Positions 24,810 through 34,232 of a DNA stretch of 64,000 nucleotides are shown in pieces. Made by a program: the position numbers and the translations under genes. Under the pieces are notes generated by a model. It was given only the letters and a program-made list of their open reading frames with translations, did no database searches and had not been told where the DNA came from. This DNA is from Devosia sp. FKR38 (GTDB lineage Bacteria; Pseudomonadota; Alphaproteobacteria; Rhizobiales; Devosiaceae), in the NCBI RefSeq assembly GCF_005222805.1, contig NZ_STGC01000002.1, positions 1 through 64,000 of the forward strand, given 5' to 3'. Each line of letters begins with the position of its first letter. Position 1 is the stretch's first letter.

Positions 24810-26735
24810 ATGTCGATCAAGAACCTCCCCATTCTGCACAAGCTGATCCTGACCGTCCTGCTGATGGGCTTGGTCGCCACTGCCATTGCCGGCATCGCCT
24901 GGCGCGAGCTGGGCTCGCTCAGCGCCGTGATGAACCAAGTCGGCCAGAAGGAAGTGGCCGCCCGCGAAGCCATGGACCTGCGCATGGACGTGGTGGCCAT
25001 CAGCCGCATGACCTATCAGCTCGTGCTCAAGCCCGACGCCGTTGCTGACTTCGTTACCCAGGCCAATGGTCGCATGACCGAGATGAAGGCCCGTTTCCCC
25101 ATCATTGAGGCGGCTGCCGATGCGACCGAGCTGGACCAGCTCGCCGCCGTCAAGCCCGCGATGGATGCCTACTTCGCCAAGATCAATACCATGCTTGACG
25201 TTGCGGCAGCGCAGCCCTTCGATCCGGCGGCGCTGGACGTTGCCCTGGCCGAAGCGCTTGATGCCCAGAAGGTGGTGACCGACACCATCAAGGTCTACAG
25301 CGCCTATTCTGGTGAACTGATGGCCAGCATGCGCGAAGCTGCCGAGAACTCGGCCTTCACGGCCATGCTGACCCTGGCCATTTCGGCCGGCGTGGGCATT
25401 GTGTTGGGCATTGCGGTCAGCATGCTGGTGGGCCGCCGCAGCATCGTCAATCCGGTGCGCGGCCTGACAGTCACCATGAGTGAACTGGCAAATGGCAAGC
25501 TCGACGTCGACATCCCCAATGCCGATGCCAAGGATGAGATCGGGGCCATGGCCCGCGCCGTGGAAGTGTTCCGCCAGAACGCCAAGCGCGTTGCTGCCCT
25601 CAGCGCCGAAGAGGCCGCCCACAACCTGGCCATCGTGGAACGGGCAGACATGATGGCCTTGCTGCAGGCCGAACTGGCCTCAGTGATGAAGGCTGCCAGC
25701 GCCGGCAATTTCAGCCAGCGCGTGCCGACCGATTTCAGCGATGTCGAGCTCAATGGCCTGGCCGCCAGCGTCAATGGCCTGGTCGAGACCGTCGACCGCG
25801 GCCTGGCCGAGACCGGCACCGTGCTGTCGGCCATCGCCAATACCGATCTGACGCACCGCGTCACCGGTCACTACGAGGGTGCCTTCGGCGCCCTCAAGGA
25901 CAATACCAATGCCGTGGCCGAGAAGCTGGCTGACATCGTCTCGCAGCTGCGCAGCACCTCGCGCTCGCTCAAGACGGCGACCAGCGAGATCCTGGCCGGC
26001 GCCAATGACCTGAGCGAACGCACCACCCGCCAGGCCGCCACCATCGAGGAAACCTCGGCCGCCATGGAAACTCTGGCCTCGACAGTGATGGAAAATGCCC
26101 AGCGCGCCCAGGATGCCAATGGGAATGCCACCCGCGTGACCGTATCGGCCGAACAGGGCGGCGAGGTCATGGCCAAGGCAACCGGCGCCATGGAACGGAT
26201 CACCACGTCCTCATCCAAGATCTCCAACATCATCGGGCTGATCGACGACATCGCCTTCCAGACCAATCTGCTGGCGCTGAATGCCTCGGTGGAAGCAGCG
26301 CGTGCCGGCGACGCCGGGAAGGGCTTTGCGGTGGTGGCCGTAGAAGTGCGGCGCCTGGCCCAATCGGCAGCCTCCGCCTCGGCTGACGTCAAGCTGCTGA
26401 TCGAGGAGAGCGCTCGTGAAGTCAGCGATGGCAGCCGCCTGGTGGCCGATGCGGCCGAGCGCCTCAACGGCATGCTCGAAGGCGTGCGGGCCAGCTCGAC
26501 GCTGATGGTGGGCATTGCCCGCGACAGCCAGGAACAGTCCACCGGCATCACCGAGGTCAGCATTGCCGTCCGCCAGATGGACGAGATGACCCAGCACAAT
26601 GCCGCCCTGGTCGAGGAAATGAACGCGGCCATCGAGCAGACCGAGAACCAGGCCACTCAGCTCGATGCGATCGTGGAGATCTTCAAGGTCAGCGACGCCG
26701 GTGGCAGCCGCCGCGGCTATTCCCGCGCCGCCTAA
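24810..26735 (+). CDS. Methyl-accepting chemotaxis protein
   Basis: A 641-residue transmembrane chemoreceptor: TM1 near residues 8-30, a four-helix-type periplasmic region to about 180, TM2 ([18 protein letters not shown]), HAMP (about 205-260, with a second HAMP-like unit to about 370) and a signalling domain. The CheA/CheW-contact tip [19 protein letters not shown] is present. It would signal to CheA. No che genes are adjacent. I use the ATG at 24810; the frame also opens with TTG at 24789. A terminator follows. Confidence 0.92.
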   Translation: MSIKNLPILHKLILTVLLMGLVATAIAGIAWRELGSLSAVMNQVGQKEVAAREAMDLRMDVVAISRMTYQLVLKPDAVADFVTQANGRMTEMKARFPIIEAAADATELDQLAAVKPAMDAYFAKINTMLDVAAAQPFDPAALDVALAEALDAQKVVTDTIKVYSAYSGELMASMREAAENSAFTAMLTLAISAGVGIVLGIAVSMLVGRRSIVNPVRGLTVTMSELANGKLDVDIPNADAKDEIGAMARAVEVFRQNAKRVAALSAEEAAHNLAIVERADMMALLQAELASVMKAASAGNFSQRVPTDFSDVELNGLAASVNGLVETVDRGLAETGTVLSAIANTDLTHRVTGHYEGAFGALKDNTNAVAEKLADIVSQLRSTSRSLKTATSEILAGANDLSERTTRQAATIEETSAAMETLASTVMENAQRAQDANGNATRVTVSAEQGGEVMAKATGAMERITTSSSKISNIIGLIDDIAFQTNLLALNASVEAARAGDAGKGFAVVAVEVRRLAQSAASASADVKLLIEESAREVSDGSRLVADAAERLNGMLEGVRASSTLMVGIARDSQEQSTGITEVSIAVRQMDEMTQHNAALVEEMNAAIEQTENQATQLDAIVEIFKVSDAGGSRRGYSRAA

Positions 26736-26760
26736 GTCATCGACCTCTGGAAAAAAGCAG

Positions 26761-26792
26761 AACGCCGGGGCCCTGCCCCGGCGTTTCTGTTT
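26761..26792 (+). terminator. Rho-independent terminator after the chemoreceptor gene
   Basis: AACGCCGGGG (26761-26770), loop CCCTG, CCCCGGCGTT (26776-26785), then TCTGTTTC. It lies between convergent genes, and the A-rich run on the left (GGAAAAAAGC) means it may also stop the minus-strand ABC transporter transcript. Confidence 0.8.
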
Positions 26793-28600
26793 CAGGCGAT
26801 CTGCAGGCCCTTGGTCAGCTCGAGCGCCTGGCGCTCGAAGAGCCGGCGATAGATGCCATCTGGCAAGCCGATCAAGGAGGCATGATCCCCCTCCTCGACG
26901 ATGCGGCCATGGTCGAACACCAGCAGGCGGTCGAGCGCCCGCACCGTGGACAGACGATGGGCAATCACCAGCGTGGTGCGGCCCACCATCAGCCGTTCCA
27001 TGGCCTGCTGGATCTGCACCTCGCTCTCGCTGTCCAGGCTCGAGGTCGCCTCGTCCAGGATCAGCACGCGGGCATCGGCCAGGAAGGCCCGGGCGATGGC
27101 GATGCGCTGCCGCTCGCCACCCGAGAGCTTGACGCCGCGTTCGCCCACCAGCGTCTCATAGCCCTTGGGCAGATCGACGATGAAGTGATGCGCATTGGCC
27201 TGCACCGCCGCCTGCTCGATCTCGGCGCGGGTGGCGCCAGGACGGGCATAGGCAATGTTCTCGGCCAGTGTGCGGTGGAACAGGATGGGCTCCTGCTGCA
27301 CGATGGCGATCTGGCCGCGCAGGCTGGCCTGCTGGACCCCCGAGATGTCCTGACCATCGATGGTGATCTGGCCATCGTTGACGTCATAGAGACGCTGGAT
27401 GAGCTTGACGAATGTCGTCTTGCCCGAGCCCGAGTGCCCCACCAGGCCCACGCGTTCGCCCGGCGCGATACGCACCGAGAAATCCTTGTAGAGCGGCGTG
27501 GGGTGCGAACCATATTGGAACGTCACCCGATCGAAGGCGATGGCGCCGTCGGTGATACGGATCGGCTTGGCGCCGGGCTTGTCCTCGATGCCGAGCTTCT
27601 GGCTGTCGAGCGCCACCAGCTCTTCCATGTCGTTGACCGAGCGCTGCAGGTTGCGGATGTGCTGGGCCACATCGCGCAGGTGTCCCTGCAACACGAAGAA
27701 CATGGACAGCACAAAGGTGATGTCGCCCGGCGTCGCCAGGCCCTGACGCCACAACAGCAGTGCGGTGCCCAGGATGGACGCCTGCATGACGCCCAGCATC
27801 AGGCCATGCGCGCCGCCGCTCAGCGTGCCGCGCTGCCACAGCCGGCGGGTGCGCTTGCGCCATTTGCCCACAACACGCTCGAGAATGGCCTCTTCGCGCG
27901 TCTCGGCGCCAAAGGCCTTGACCACCGAATTGCAGCTGACAGCATCGGCCAGGGCGCCGCCCATGCGGGTGTCCCAGGCATTGGCCAGGGTGCCGGCCGG
28001 GGCGACAAAGCCCACCTGCATCCACAGGGTCAGCCCCACATAGATCAGCGAGCCCAGGCCGACCACGAGGCCCATCACCGGCCAGACCGACCCCAGGATC
28101 ACCGTGGCGCCCACCAGCATGACGATGGAGGGCCAGAGGGCAATCAGCAGCGTGTCGTTGAGCAGGTCGAGCGCGCCGGAGCCGCGCGTGATCTTGCGCA
28201 CGGTCGAGCCGGCAAAGCTGTTGGCGTGCCAGTCGGTCGAGAACCGCTGCACGCGATGGAAGGCGTCTGCGATAACGTCCTTCATCATGCGGAGCGTGAA
28301 GGTGATCAGGTTCAGAAACACCAGCTGGCGCAGCACGACTGAGGCGATGAACAGCGTGACCATGATGGCAAAGGCCGTGACGGCCGGCTGCCAGTTGGCC
28401 TCGTCGGTGCCGCTGCCTCCGGCAACAGCATCGACCAGGCGCCCGGCAAAGATCGGGCTGAAGGCTTCCGCCAGCGTGGTGATCAGAACCGTCAGGGCGA
28501 TCGCGGCCGCCCGCCAGGGCTGCTTGCCCCAGTGACGGAAGGTGTAACCGAGCACATCGCGGAACGCGTCGGCGCGGAAATCGAGTTTCTTGCGACTCAT
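26792..28600 (-). CDS. ABC exporter, fused permease-ATPase
   Basis: A 602-residue half-transporter: six membrane helices in the first ~330 residues, then an ATPase domain with Walker A (GHSGSGKTT), signature (LSGGERQRIAIARA), Walker B (VLILDEATSSLD) and H-loop (IAHRLST). It resembles MsbA/Atm1-like exporters and should work as a homodimer. The substrate is unknown; it has no operon partner, the nearest same-strand gene being 347 bp away. Confidence 0.9.
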   Translation of the reverse strand: MSRKKLDFRADAFRDVLGYTFRHWGKQPWRAAAIALTVLITTLAEAFSPIFAGRLVDAVAGGSGTDEANWQPAVTAFAIMVTLFIASVVLRQLVFLNLITFTLRMMKDVIADAFHRVQRFSTDWHANSFAGSTVRKITRGSGALDLLNDTLLIALWPSIVMLVGATVILGSVWPVMGLVVGLGSLIYVGLTLWMQVGFVAPAGTLANAWDTRMGGALADAVSCNSVVKAFGAETREEAILERVVGKWRKRTRRLWQRGTLSGGAHGLMLGVMQASILGTALLLWRQGLATPGDITFVLSMFFVLQGHLRDVAQHIRNLQRSVNDMEELVALDSQKLGIEDKPGAKPIRITDGAIAFDRVTFQYGSHPTPLYKDFSVRIAPGERVGLVGHSGSGKTTFVKLIQRLYDVNDGQITIDGQDISGVQQASLRGQIAIVQQEPILFHRTLAENIAYARPGATRAEIEQAAVQANAHHFIVDLPKGYETLVGERGVKLSGGERQRIAIARAFLADARVLILDEATSSLDSESEVQIQQAMERLMVGRTTLVIAHRLSTVRALDRLLVFDHGRIVEEGDHASLIGLPDGIYRRLFERQALELTKGLQIA

Positions 28601-28947
28601 TATGGCTATCCCGGCGCCGTTATCCGGTGGCCGGCCCTCAAAAGCATCGGGTGAAAGACACAGCCGGAACGGGGCGAAACTGTCCCGTCAGATCACAATG
28701 GGCTGTGGTGAGAAGACCGCGTGCGGCAGGCCAATGTGGCGGGCCGCGGGGGGCAAGTGGCTAAGCCAGAAACTTGCCCGCTGGGAGATCGATGAATGTC
28801 ACTGTCATACAACGCCTCCCTGTGTTTGATCTGAAGCGGTGTGCAAGCTGTACGCAAAGCGGTCCGCTTTGCCAAGCGACGCGCAGCAACCGGCCCGGCA
28901 AGTGATGCGAAAAAGCCACAGGCACATCAGCGCCCGGGTCACATGGC
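28601..28947. other. Intergenic region with a palindrome and a doubtful micro-ORF
   Basis: This 347-bp gap separates two minus-strand genes. On the plus strand an ATG at 28793 opens a frame of about 37 codons ending near 28906 that includes a CASC motif, but it has no clear ribosome site, so I do not call it a gene. A 19-bp palindrome lies at 28854-28872. The promoter of the ABC exporter should be at the left end. Confidence 0.45.
28854..28872. promoter_or_regulatory. 19-bp palindrome, possible protein-binding site
   Basis: GCAAAGCGG-T-CCGCTTTGC is a perfect 9-bp inverted repeat with a single central base. The one-base centre cannot form an RNA hairpin efficiently, so dimeric protein binding is the more natural reading. 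It is about 75 bp past the stop of the lipid kinase gene and about 250 bp before the ABC exporter start. Confidence 0.4.
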
Positions 28948-29841
28948 CTATTCGGGCACGAAGACCGATACTGCACTAGGATGAACGGTGAAGCGGGCCG
29001 GTGTATGGGTGACGATGTCGCCGTCGGTATTGATCGGCATGGGCCGGATCGTGCGGATCTCGAAATCCGTCCCCTGGTCTGTGCGCACCTCGTCCCACAG
29101 GCCATGCTGGCCGCGGCGGAAGGCGCCCAGCATCAGGCCGAACTTCCAGACATTGCGCAGCTCGAGGCTATAGAGATCGAGGCGACCGTCGTGGATGGTG
29201 GCATCGGCCTGGATCACCGTCCCGCCGCCATAGTGCACGCCATTGCCCACAGCGATCTGCAACGTGCGCGTGCGGACACGCCCGGTTTCGCTGATGATTT
29301 CCGCGCGGAAACGCTTGGCCTGGCGCAGCACCTTGAAGGCGGCCAGGGCATAACCCAGCTTGCCCCAGCGGCGTTTGACCTCAGGGGTCAGGCCTCGGGC
29401 CAGATCGACCGAGAGGCCCAGGCTGGCGACGTTGAAGAACGGATGGCCATTGACCTCGCCCAGGTCAATGCGCGTCTGGCGGCCGGCAATGATGATGTCG
29501 GCAGCAAGCTCGAGGTTCTCGGGAATGCCCAGGGTACGCGCCAGGTCATTGGCCGTGCCCATGGGCAGGATGGCCATGGGCAGGCCCGTCTTGACCACGC
29601 CGCCGGCCGCCGCATTGAGCGTGCCGTCACCGCCACAGACAATCACCAGATCGGCCTGGTCGCGCAGCGCCACGATCTGGGCCGGCACCTCCTGGGGTGC
29701 GCCGAGCTGCTCGATGAGCACATCCACGCCGCCAGCCCGCAGGCGCTCTATGACGGAATCAAGGGCAGTTCCGCCCCGGCGCGAATTGGGATTGACCAGC
29801 ATCAGGGCGCGCCGGCGGGATGGACTGGGTGCGTCTGTCAT
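28948..29841 (-). CDS. Diacylglycerol/lipid kinase (YegS/DagK-like)
   Basis: A 297-residue member of the DAGK catalytic-domain family. The nucleotide motif GGDGT is in VIVCGGDGTLNAA, followed by LPMGTANDLARTLGIP, both diagnostic. It would phosphorylate diacylglycerol or a related lipid at the membrane face. It is preceded by a small membrane protein gene on the same strand, 80 bp upstream. Confidence 0.9.
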   Translation of the reverse strand: MTDAPSPSRRRALMLVNPNSRRGGTALDSVIERLRAGGVDVLIEQLGAPQEVPAQIVALRDQADLVIVCGGDGTLNAAAGGVVKTGLPMAILPMGTANDLARTLGIPENLELAADIIIAGRQTRIDLGEVNGHPFFNVASLGLSVDLARGLTPEVKRRWGKLGYALAAFKVLRQAKRFRAEIISETGRVRTRTLQIAVGNGVHYGGGTVIQADATIHDGRLDLYSLELRNVWKFGLMLGAFRRGQHGLWDEVRTDQGTDFEIRTIRPMPINTDGDIVTHTPARFTVHPSAVSVFVPE

Positions 29842-29921
29842 GATGATCCGGTCTCAAGTGCTGGCCACCGCAATGGCGGAGCACTAAGGCGGTCTCAAGA
29901 CAACGCTGCATCAAGGTGAAG

Positions 29922-30053
29922 TCAAGGGGTTGGCGGGTTCTTGCGATAGACCGGGATATTGCGGGTCTGCCACTGGGCATAGGCCAGCCCCAGGGTGAAC
30001 ACACCAAAGAACGCCACGATTGCGATCACGACCACATGCAGATTCTCAGCCAT
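29922..30053 (-). CDS. 43-residue single-pass membrane protein
   Basis: The minus strand carries a near-consensus AGGAGG five bases before an ATG that opens 43 codons. The product begins MAENLHVVV and has one hydrophobic segment (about 6-27: VVVIAIVAFFGVFTLGLAYA) and a short basic, proline-rich tail (YRKNPPTP). The strong ribosome site and clean membrane topology argue that it is real. It precedes the lipid kinase gene. Function unknown; a small accessory subunit or membrane regulator is possible. Confidence 0.72.
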   Translation of the reverse strand: MAENLHVVVIAIVAFFGVFTLGLAYAQWQTRNIPVYRKNPPTP

Positions 30054-30205
30054 TCCGGCCTCCTTTGTTGCTCGATGCATGCCATGGGCGTTGCCGCTCC
30101 GCCTTTGATCTGGGTCAAACATTTTTGCGATTGCCACGGGTGGCGCATGGGCAGCGGCGGGACTAGGCTCCGGCAACCGATTCAAGACCAAGAGATAGTG
30201 CCGCC

Positions 30206-31438
30206 ATGACCATTGATCCCATCAAGCTCGACAAGCTCGCCCAGGTTGCCATCAAGGTGGGCCTGCAACTGGCCGAGGGCCAGGACCTGGTGATGACGGC
30301 GCCGCTCACCGCCGCCCCGCTGGTGCGCCGCATCACCGAGCATGCCTACAAGGCCGGCGCGGGCCTGGTGACCACGATCTATTCCGACGAGGAAGCCACG
30401 CTCGCCCGCTACAAGCACGCCAATGACAAGAGCTTCGACAAGGCCGCCGGCTGGCTCTACTCGGGCATGGCCGAGGCCTTCAAGGGCAATGCGGCGCGTC
30501 TGGCCATTGCTGGCGACAATCCCATGATGCTGTCCGGCCAGGACCCGGACAAGGTCAGCCGCGCCAACCGCGCCAATTCGGCGGCCTATAAGCCGGCCCT
30601 GCAGCTGATCACCGGCTTTGACATCAACTGGAACATCGTCTCCTACCCCAGCGCCGCCTGGGCCAAGCTCGTGTTCCCCAATGACAGCGAAGAGGTTGCC
30701 GTCGGCAAGCTGGCCGATGCCATCTTCAAGGCCAGCCGCGTCCATGTCGACGACCCCATTGCCGCCTGGGCCGAGCACAATGCCAATCTCAAGGCGCGCT
30801 GGAGCTGGCTGAATGGCAAGGCCTTCTCGGCGCTGAAATACACTGGCCCCGGCACCGACCTGACGGTGGGCCTGGCCGATGGCCATCGCTGGAAGGGTGG
30901 CGCGTCGGAAGCCAAGAACGGCATCACCTGCAATCCCAATATCCCCACCGAAGAAGTGTTCACCACGCCGCATCGCCTGCGCGTCGAGGGCCATGTGGCG
31001 GCCACCAAGCCGCTCAGCCACAATGGCACGCTGATCGAAGAGATGCAGGCGCGCTTCGAGGGCGGTCGCCTGGTCGAGCTCAAGGCCTCCAAGGGACAGG
31101 ACATCTTCAACAAGGTGCTCGACACCGACGAGGGTGGCCGTCACCTGGGTGAAGTGGCGCTGGTGCCGCATTCCTCGCCGATTTCGGCCTCGGGCATCCT
31201 GTTCTTCAACACGCTCTACGACGAAAACGCCTCGTGCCACATTGCGCAGGGCCAGTGCTATTCGGATTGCTTCGTGGGCGGCAAGGATCTCACCCAGGCG
31301 CAGATCAATGCCCAGGGCGGCAACAGCTCCAACATCCACATCGACTGGATGATCGGCAGCGACAAGATCGACATCGATGGCGTGCATGCCGATGGCAGCG
31401 TCGAGCCGGTGATGCGCAAGGGCGAATGGGCCTACTAG
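30206..31438 (+). CDS. M29-family aminopeptidase
   Basis: The 410-residue protein matches the M29 (AmpS/aminopeptidase T) metallopeptidases: the HRLRVEGHV region, the EE of GTLIEEM, HLGEVALVPHSSPI and a C-terminal NIHIDWMIGS with metal ligands. Family members use two divalent metals to remove N-terminal residues. Cytoplasmic, no signal. It has its own terminator and appears monocistronic. Confidence 0.9.
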   Translation: MTIDPIKLDKLAQVAIKVGLQLAEGQDLVMTAPLTAAPLVRRITEHAYKAGAGLVTTIYSDEEATLARYKHANDKSFDKAAGWLYSGMAEAFKGNAARLAIAGDNPMMLSGQDPDKVSRANRANSAAYKPALQLITGFDINWNIVSYPSAAWAKLVFPNDSEEVAVGKLADAIFKASRVHVDDPIAAWAEHNANLKARWSWLNGKAFSALKYTGPGTDLTVGLADGHRWKGGASEAKNGITCNPNIPTEEVFTTPHRLRVEGHVAATKPLSHNGTLIEEMQARFEGGRLVELKASKGQDIFNKVLDTDEGGRHLGEVALVPHSSPISASGILFFNTLYDENASCHIAQGQCYSDCFVGGKDLTQAQINAQGGNSSNIHIDWMIGSDKIDIDGVHADGSVEPVMRKGEWAY

Positions 31439-31457
31439 GCGCATAAGGTCTAGACAG

Positions 31458-31495
31458 CGGCACGGGTGCTCGTCTGAGCCCCGTGCCGTTTCTTA
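31458..31495 (+). terminator. Rho-independent terminator after the M29 peptidase
   Basis: CGGCACGGG (31458-31466) pairs with CCCGTGCCG (31480-31488), followed by TTTCTTA. It occupies the gap before the convergent SDR gene. Confidence 0.75.
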
Positions 31496-31500
31496 TGTCG

Positions 31501-32232
31501 TCACGCCGTCCAGCCGCCGTCGATGATATGGATCTGCCCGGTCGTATAAGTGGCGCCGGCCAGATAGACGGCCAGATCGGCCACTTCCTCGGGCTGGGCG
31601 ATGCGACCGATAGGCTGGCGGGCGATGAAGGCCTTGCGCGCCGCCTCGAAATCGCCGGTGGCGTGCCAACGCTCATGTAGAGACGGACTATCGACCGTGC
31701 CCGGGCAGATGGCATTCACGCGGATGCCCTGGGCGGTATAGTCTGCGGCGATGGACTTGGTGAGGCCGATCACGGCCGCCTTGGAAATGGTATAGGCCGC
31801 GCGGTTGGGCACGCCTTTGACCGAGCTGGCGACGGTCGCCATATTGATGATGGCGCCATCCTTGCGCGCCAGCATCTGCGGCAACACGGCCTGCACGGTG
31901 CGGATCTGCGCCTTGATGTTGAGATCGAAGGCAAAATCCATCTCCGCATCGGTCATCTCGAGCACCGTGCCGGAATGCACCACGCCGGCGCAGTTGAACA
32001 GCACGTCGATATGGCCAATCTCGGCCACCGCCTGAGTGACGGCATCGGCAGATAGCACGTTGAGGACGCGCGTCGTGATATTGGGCAGCCCGTCGAGCTC
32101 GGCCAGCTTGGCCGCATTCACATCGGTGGCAATCACCTTGGCGCCGGCCCTGACAAAGGCTTCGGCAGAGGCGCGCCCGATGCCCTGGGCGGCGGCCGTG
32201 ATGAGGACGATTTTGCCGGCAAGGTCGGCCAT
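31501..32232 (-). CDS. Short-chain dehydrogenase/reductase
   Basis: A 243-residue SDR: cofactor loop AAAQGIGRA, NCAG, and the active-site YTISK. It resembles the BDH2-like branch that includes 2-keto-3-deoxy-L-fuconate dehydrogenases. Divergent from it lie a fuconolactonase-like amidohydrolase and a TIM-barrel isomerase, so a sugar-acid role fits. Substrate not certain. Confidence 0.88.
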   Translation of the reverse strand: MADLAGKIVLITAAAQGIGRASAEAFVRAGAKVIATDVNAAKLAELDGLPNITTRVLNVLSADAVTQAVAEIGHIDVLFNCAGVVHSGTVLEMTDAEMDFAFDLNIKAQIRTVQAVLPQMLARKDGAIINMATVASSVKGVPNRAAYTISKAAVIGLTKSIAADYTAQGIRVNAICPGTVDSPSLHERWHATGDFEAARKAFIARQPIGRIAQPEEVADLAVYLAGATYTTGQIHIIDGGWTA

Positions 32233-32418
32233 GGTGTGATCCTGTATTCTGGCTGATGGTGCATGCGCCTAGGCTGGCAGGCCACGCTTTGGTGTGAGCG
32301 TGACCACAATTGCCGGACGCTGGCAAGAACTAACATGTCAGTTGGGGCACGCAAGGGCTGTCGCAGCACGCGGTCCGTCTGCTAGCCTCAGTTCAGGCGT
32401 CTGAGTGAGGATTGTTCA

Positions 32419-33240
32419 TTGCGCATCGTCGATACCCATCTGCATCTGATCTACCCCGAGCGCTTCAGCTATCCCTGGCTGGTCCGGCGTCCCAGCATCA
32501 ACAAGCCCTGGAGCGTTGAGTCCTATTTTGCCGAGGCTGTGCCGCTGGGGATCGAGACGGCCCTGCATATGGAGGTTGATGTGGCCGACCCCGACATGCT
32601 GGCCGAGACCGAGTTTGTCCTCACCCTGCCACGCATTGCCGGCGCCATCGCGGCCTGTCGTCCGGAAAGCATGGGCTTTGTCGACCAGATCGAGCAATTG
32701 AGCGAACACGCCCATGTCAAAGGCGTGCGGCGTATCCTGCATGAAGCGCCCGATGATCTCAGCCAGTCCGATCTGTTCGTGGAAAACCTGCGCCACCTGC
32801 CCGACTATGACCTGAGCTTTGATCTCTGTGTGCGCCATGACCAGCTGCCCATCGGCCAGATGCTGGCCGAAAAGGCCCCGGACGTGACCTTTATCCTCGA
32901 TCATTGCGGCGTGCCCGACATCACCGGTGAAGGGCTCGACCCATGGCGGCAGCATATCCGCTCGATCGCGCGGCTGCCCAATATGATGGCCAAGGTGTCC
33001 GGAGTGGTGGCCTATGCCGGCGCGGACTGGACCGTCGACACGATCCGTCCCTATGTCGAGCACATCATCGAATGCTTCGGCTGGGACCGTGTGGTCTGGG
33101 GTTCGGACCATCCCGTGGTAATGCTGACCGGTTCGCTGACCCGCTGGGTCGATGCGACGCGTGAGATCATCCAGTCGGCCAGCCCGGACGAACAGGCCAA
33201 GCTGCTGCACCGCAATGCCGAACGCATCTACAAGCTCTAG
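32419..33240 (+). CDS. Amidohydrolase 2-family protein (fuconolactonase-like)
   Basis: A 273-residue TIM-barrel hydrolase: N-terminal metal motif DTHLH, later ILDHCG and the C-terminal VWGSDHP, all typical of the amidohydrolase-2 family (COG3618), which includes L-fucono-1,5-lactonase. It starts at TTG 32419 with GAGG eight bases upstream; no usable ATG precedes DTHLH. It lies 106 bp before the TIM-barrel isomerase on the same strand. Confidence 0.84.
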   Translation: MRIVDTHLHLIYPERFSYPWLVRRPSINKPWSVESYFAEAVPLGIETALHMEVDVADPDMLAETEFVLTLPRIAGAIAACRPESMGFVDQIEQLSEHAHVKGVRRILHEAPDDLSQSDLFVENLRHLPDYDLSFDLCVRHDQLPIGQMLAEKAPDVTFILDHCGVPDITGEGLDPWRQHIRSIARLPNMMAKVSGVVAYAGADWTVDTIRPYVEHIIECFGWDRVVWGSDHPVVMLTGSLTRWVDATREIIQSASPDEQAKLLHRNAERIYKL

Positions 33241-33346
33241 CGCCAAAGCCTGATTTCGTCAGGCGCCGCCATAGTTTGAACGACAATACCGGTTGAACCG
33301 GCAGAACCGGCATGAAAATGTCCGCGACGAAACTGGAGACGAAGCC

Positions 33347-34180
33347 ATGGCTCAGATCAGCCCCGACCGTATCGCCGTATCCACCTGGTCATTGCACCGC
33401 CTGCTGGGCGAAACCTATCCGCACGACCTGACGACCTCAGAAGTCGGTCCGATGCAGGAGACCTATGGCGCTGGCGAGGAATCCCTGCTCGGCCTGCCGT
33501 CGGTATTGGCCAACCATGGCTATCATCGCCTCGAGATCGTCTCGTTCCACATGCGCAGCCGCGATCCGATCTATCTGGCTGAGCTGCGCGACCAGCTGCG
33601 CATCGCCAATGTGCGGCTGCAGACGCTGCTGATCGATGCCGGCGACATCAGCCATCCCGAGCATGGCGCGCGCGACCAGGCCTGGATTGCCGGCTGGATC
33701 GAGGTGGCCAATGAGCTGGGTGCCGAGAATGCGCGCATCATCGCCGGCAAGCAGAAACCGACGCGCGATGCGCTGGACCGTTCGGTCAAGGCGCTGACGG
33801 CGCTGGCCGACGGCAATTCCGGCTCCAGCGTGCGGCTCGTCACCGAGAACTGGTTTGACCTTCTGGCCGAACCCGCCCATGTGCATTATCTGCTCGACAA
33901 GCTCGACGGGCGCGTTGGCCTATTGGGCGATTTCGGCAATTGGGGCGGGCCGGACAAGTATTCCGATCTCAAGTCGATCTTCGGTCGCGCCGAGCTCTGC
34001 CACGCCAAGGCGAGCTTCCTGGATGGCGATTTGGACGAAGCCGATTTCGGCGCCTGTGTCGCCCTGGCAGAAGAGGCGGGCTACAAAGGCCCCTACACGC
34101 TGATTTTCGATAGCGAAATTCCGGGCGAATGGAATGGTTTAGCAATAGAGCGAGACTTTATTAAGTCCTTCGGAATATAG
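33347..34180 (+). CDS. Xylose isomerase-like TIM-barrel protein
   Basis: A 277-residue sugar phosphate isomerase/epimerase-family protein. Acidic and His residues that could bind metal sit in VTENWFDL, LLGDFGNWG and CHAKASF. The ATG at 33347 has GGAG eight bases upstream, while the frame before it is repetitive (AACCGG). It likely works on a sugar or inositol-type intermediate with the preceding hydrolase and the divergent SDR. The 3' end is A/T-richer than the neighbours. Confidence 0.8.
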   Translation: MAQISPDRIAVSTWSLHRLLGETYPHDLTTSEVGPMQETYGAGEESLLGLPSVLANHGYHRLEIVSFHMRSRDPIYLAELRDQLRIANVRLQTLLIDAGDISHPEHGARDQAWIAGWIEVANELGAENARIIAGKQKPTRDALDRSVKALTALADGNSGSSVRLVTENWFDLLAEPAHVHYLLDKLDGRVGLLGDFGNWGGPDKYSDLKSIFGRAELCHAKASFLDGDLDEADFGACVALAEEAGYKGPYTLIFDSEIPGEWNGLAIERDFIKSFGI

Positions 34181-34232
34181 CTGAACCCCAGTCGGCATAT
34201 TCAGCTATCAGTTCAATGAGCTATTAAGGCCA

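Noticed and set aside
28793-28906. 37-codon plus-strand frame with a CASC motif
   Set aside because: No ribosome site is visible and there is no comparative evidence, so it is noted only in the intergenic entry.
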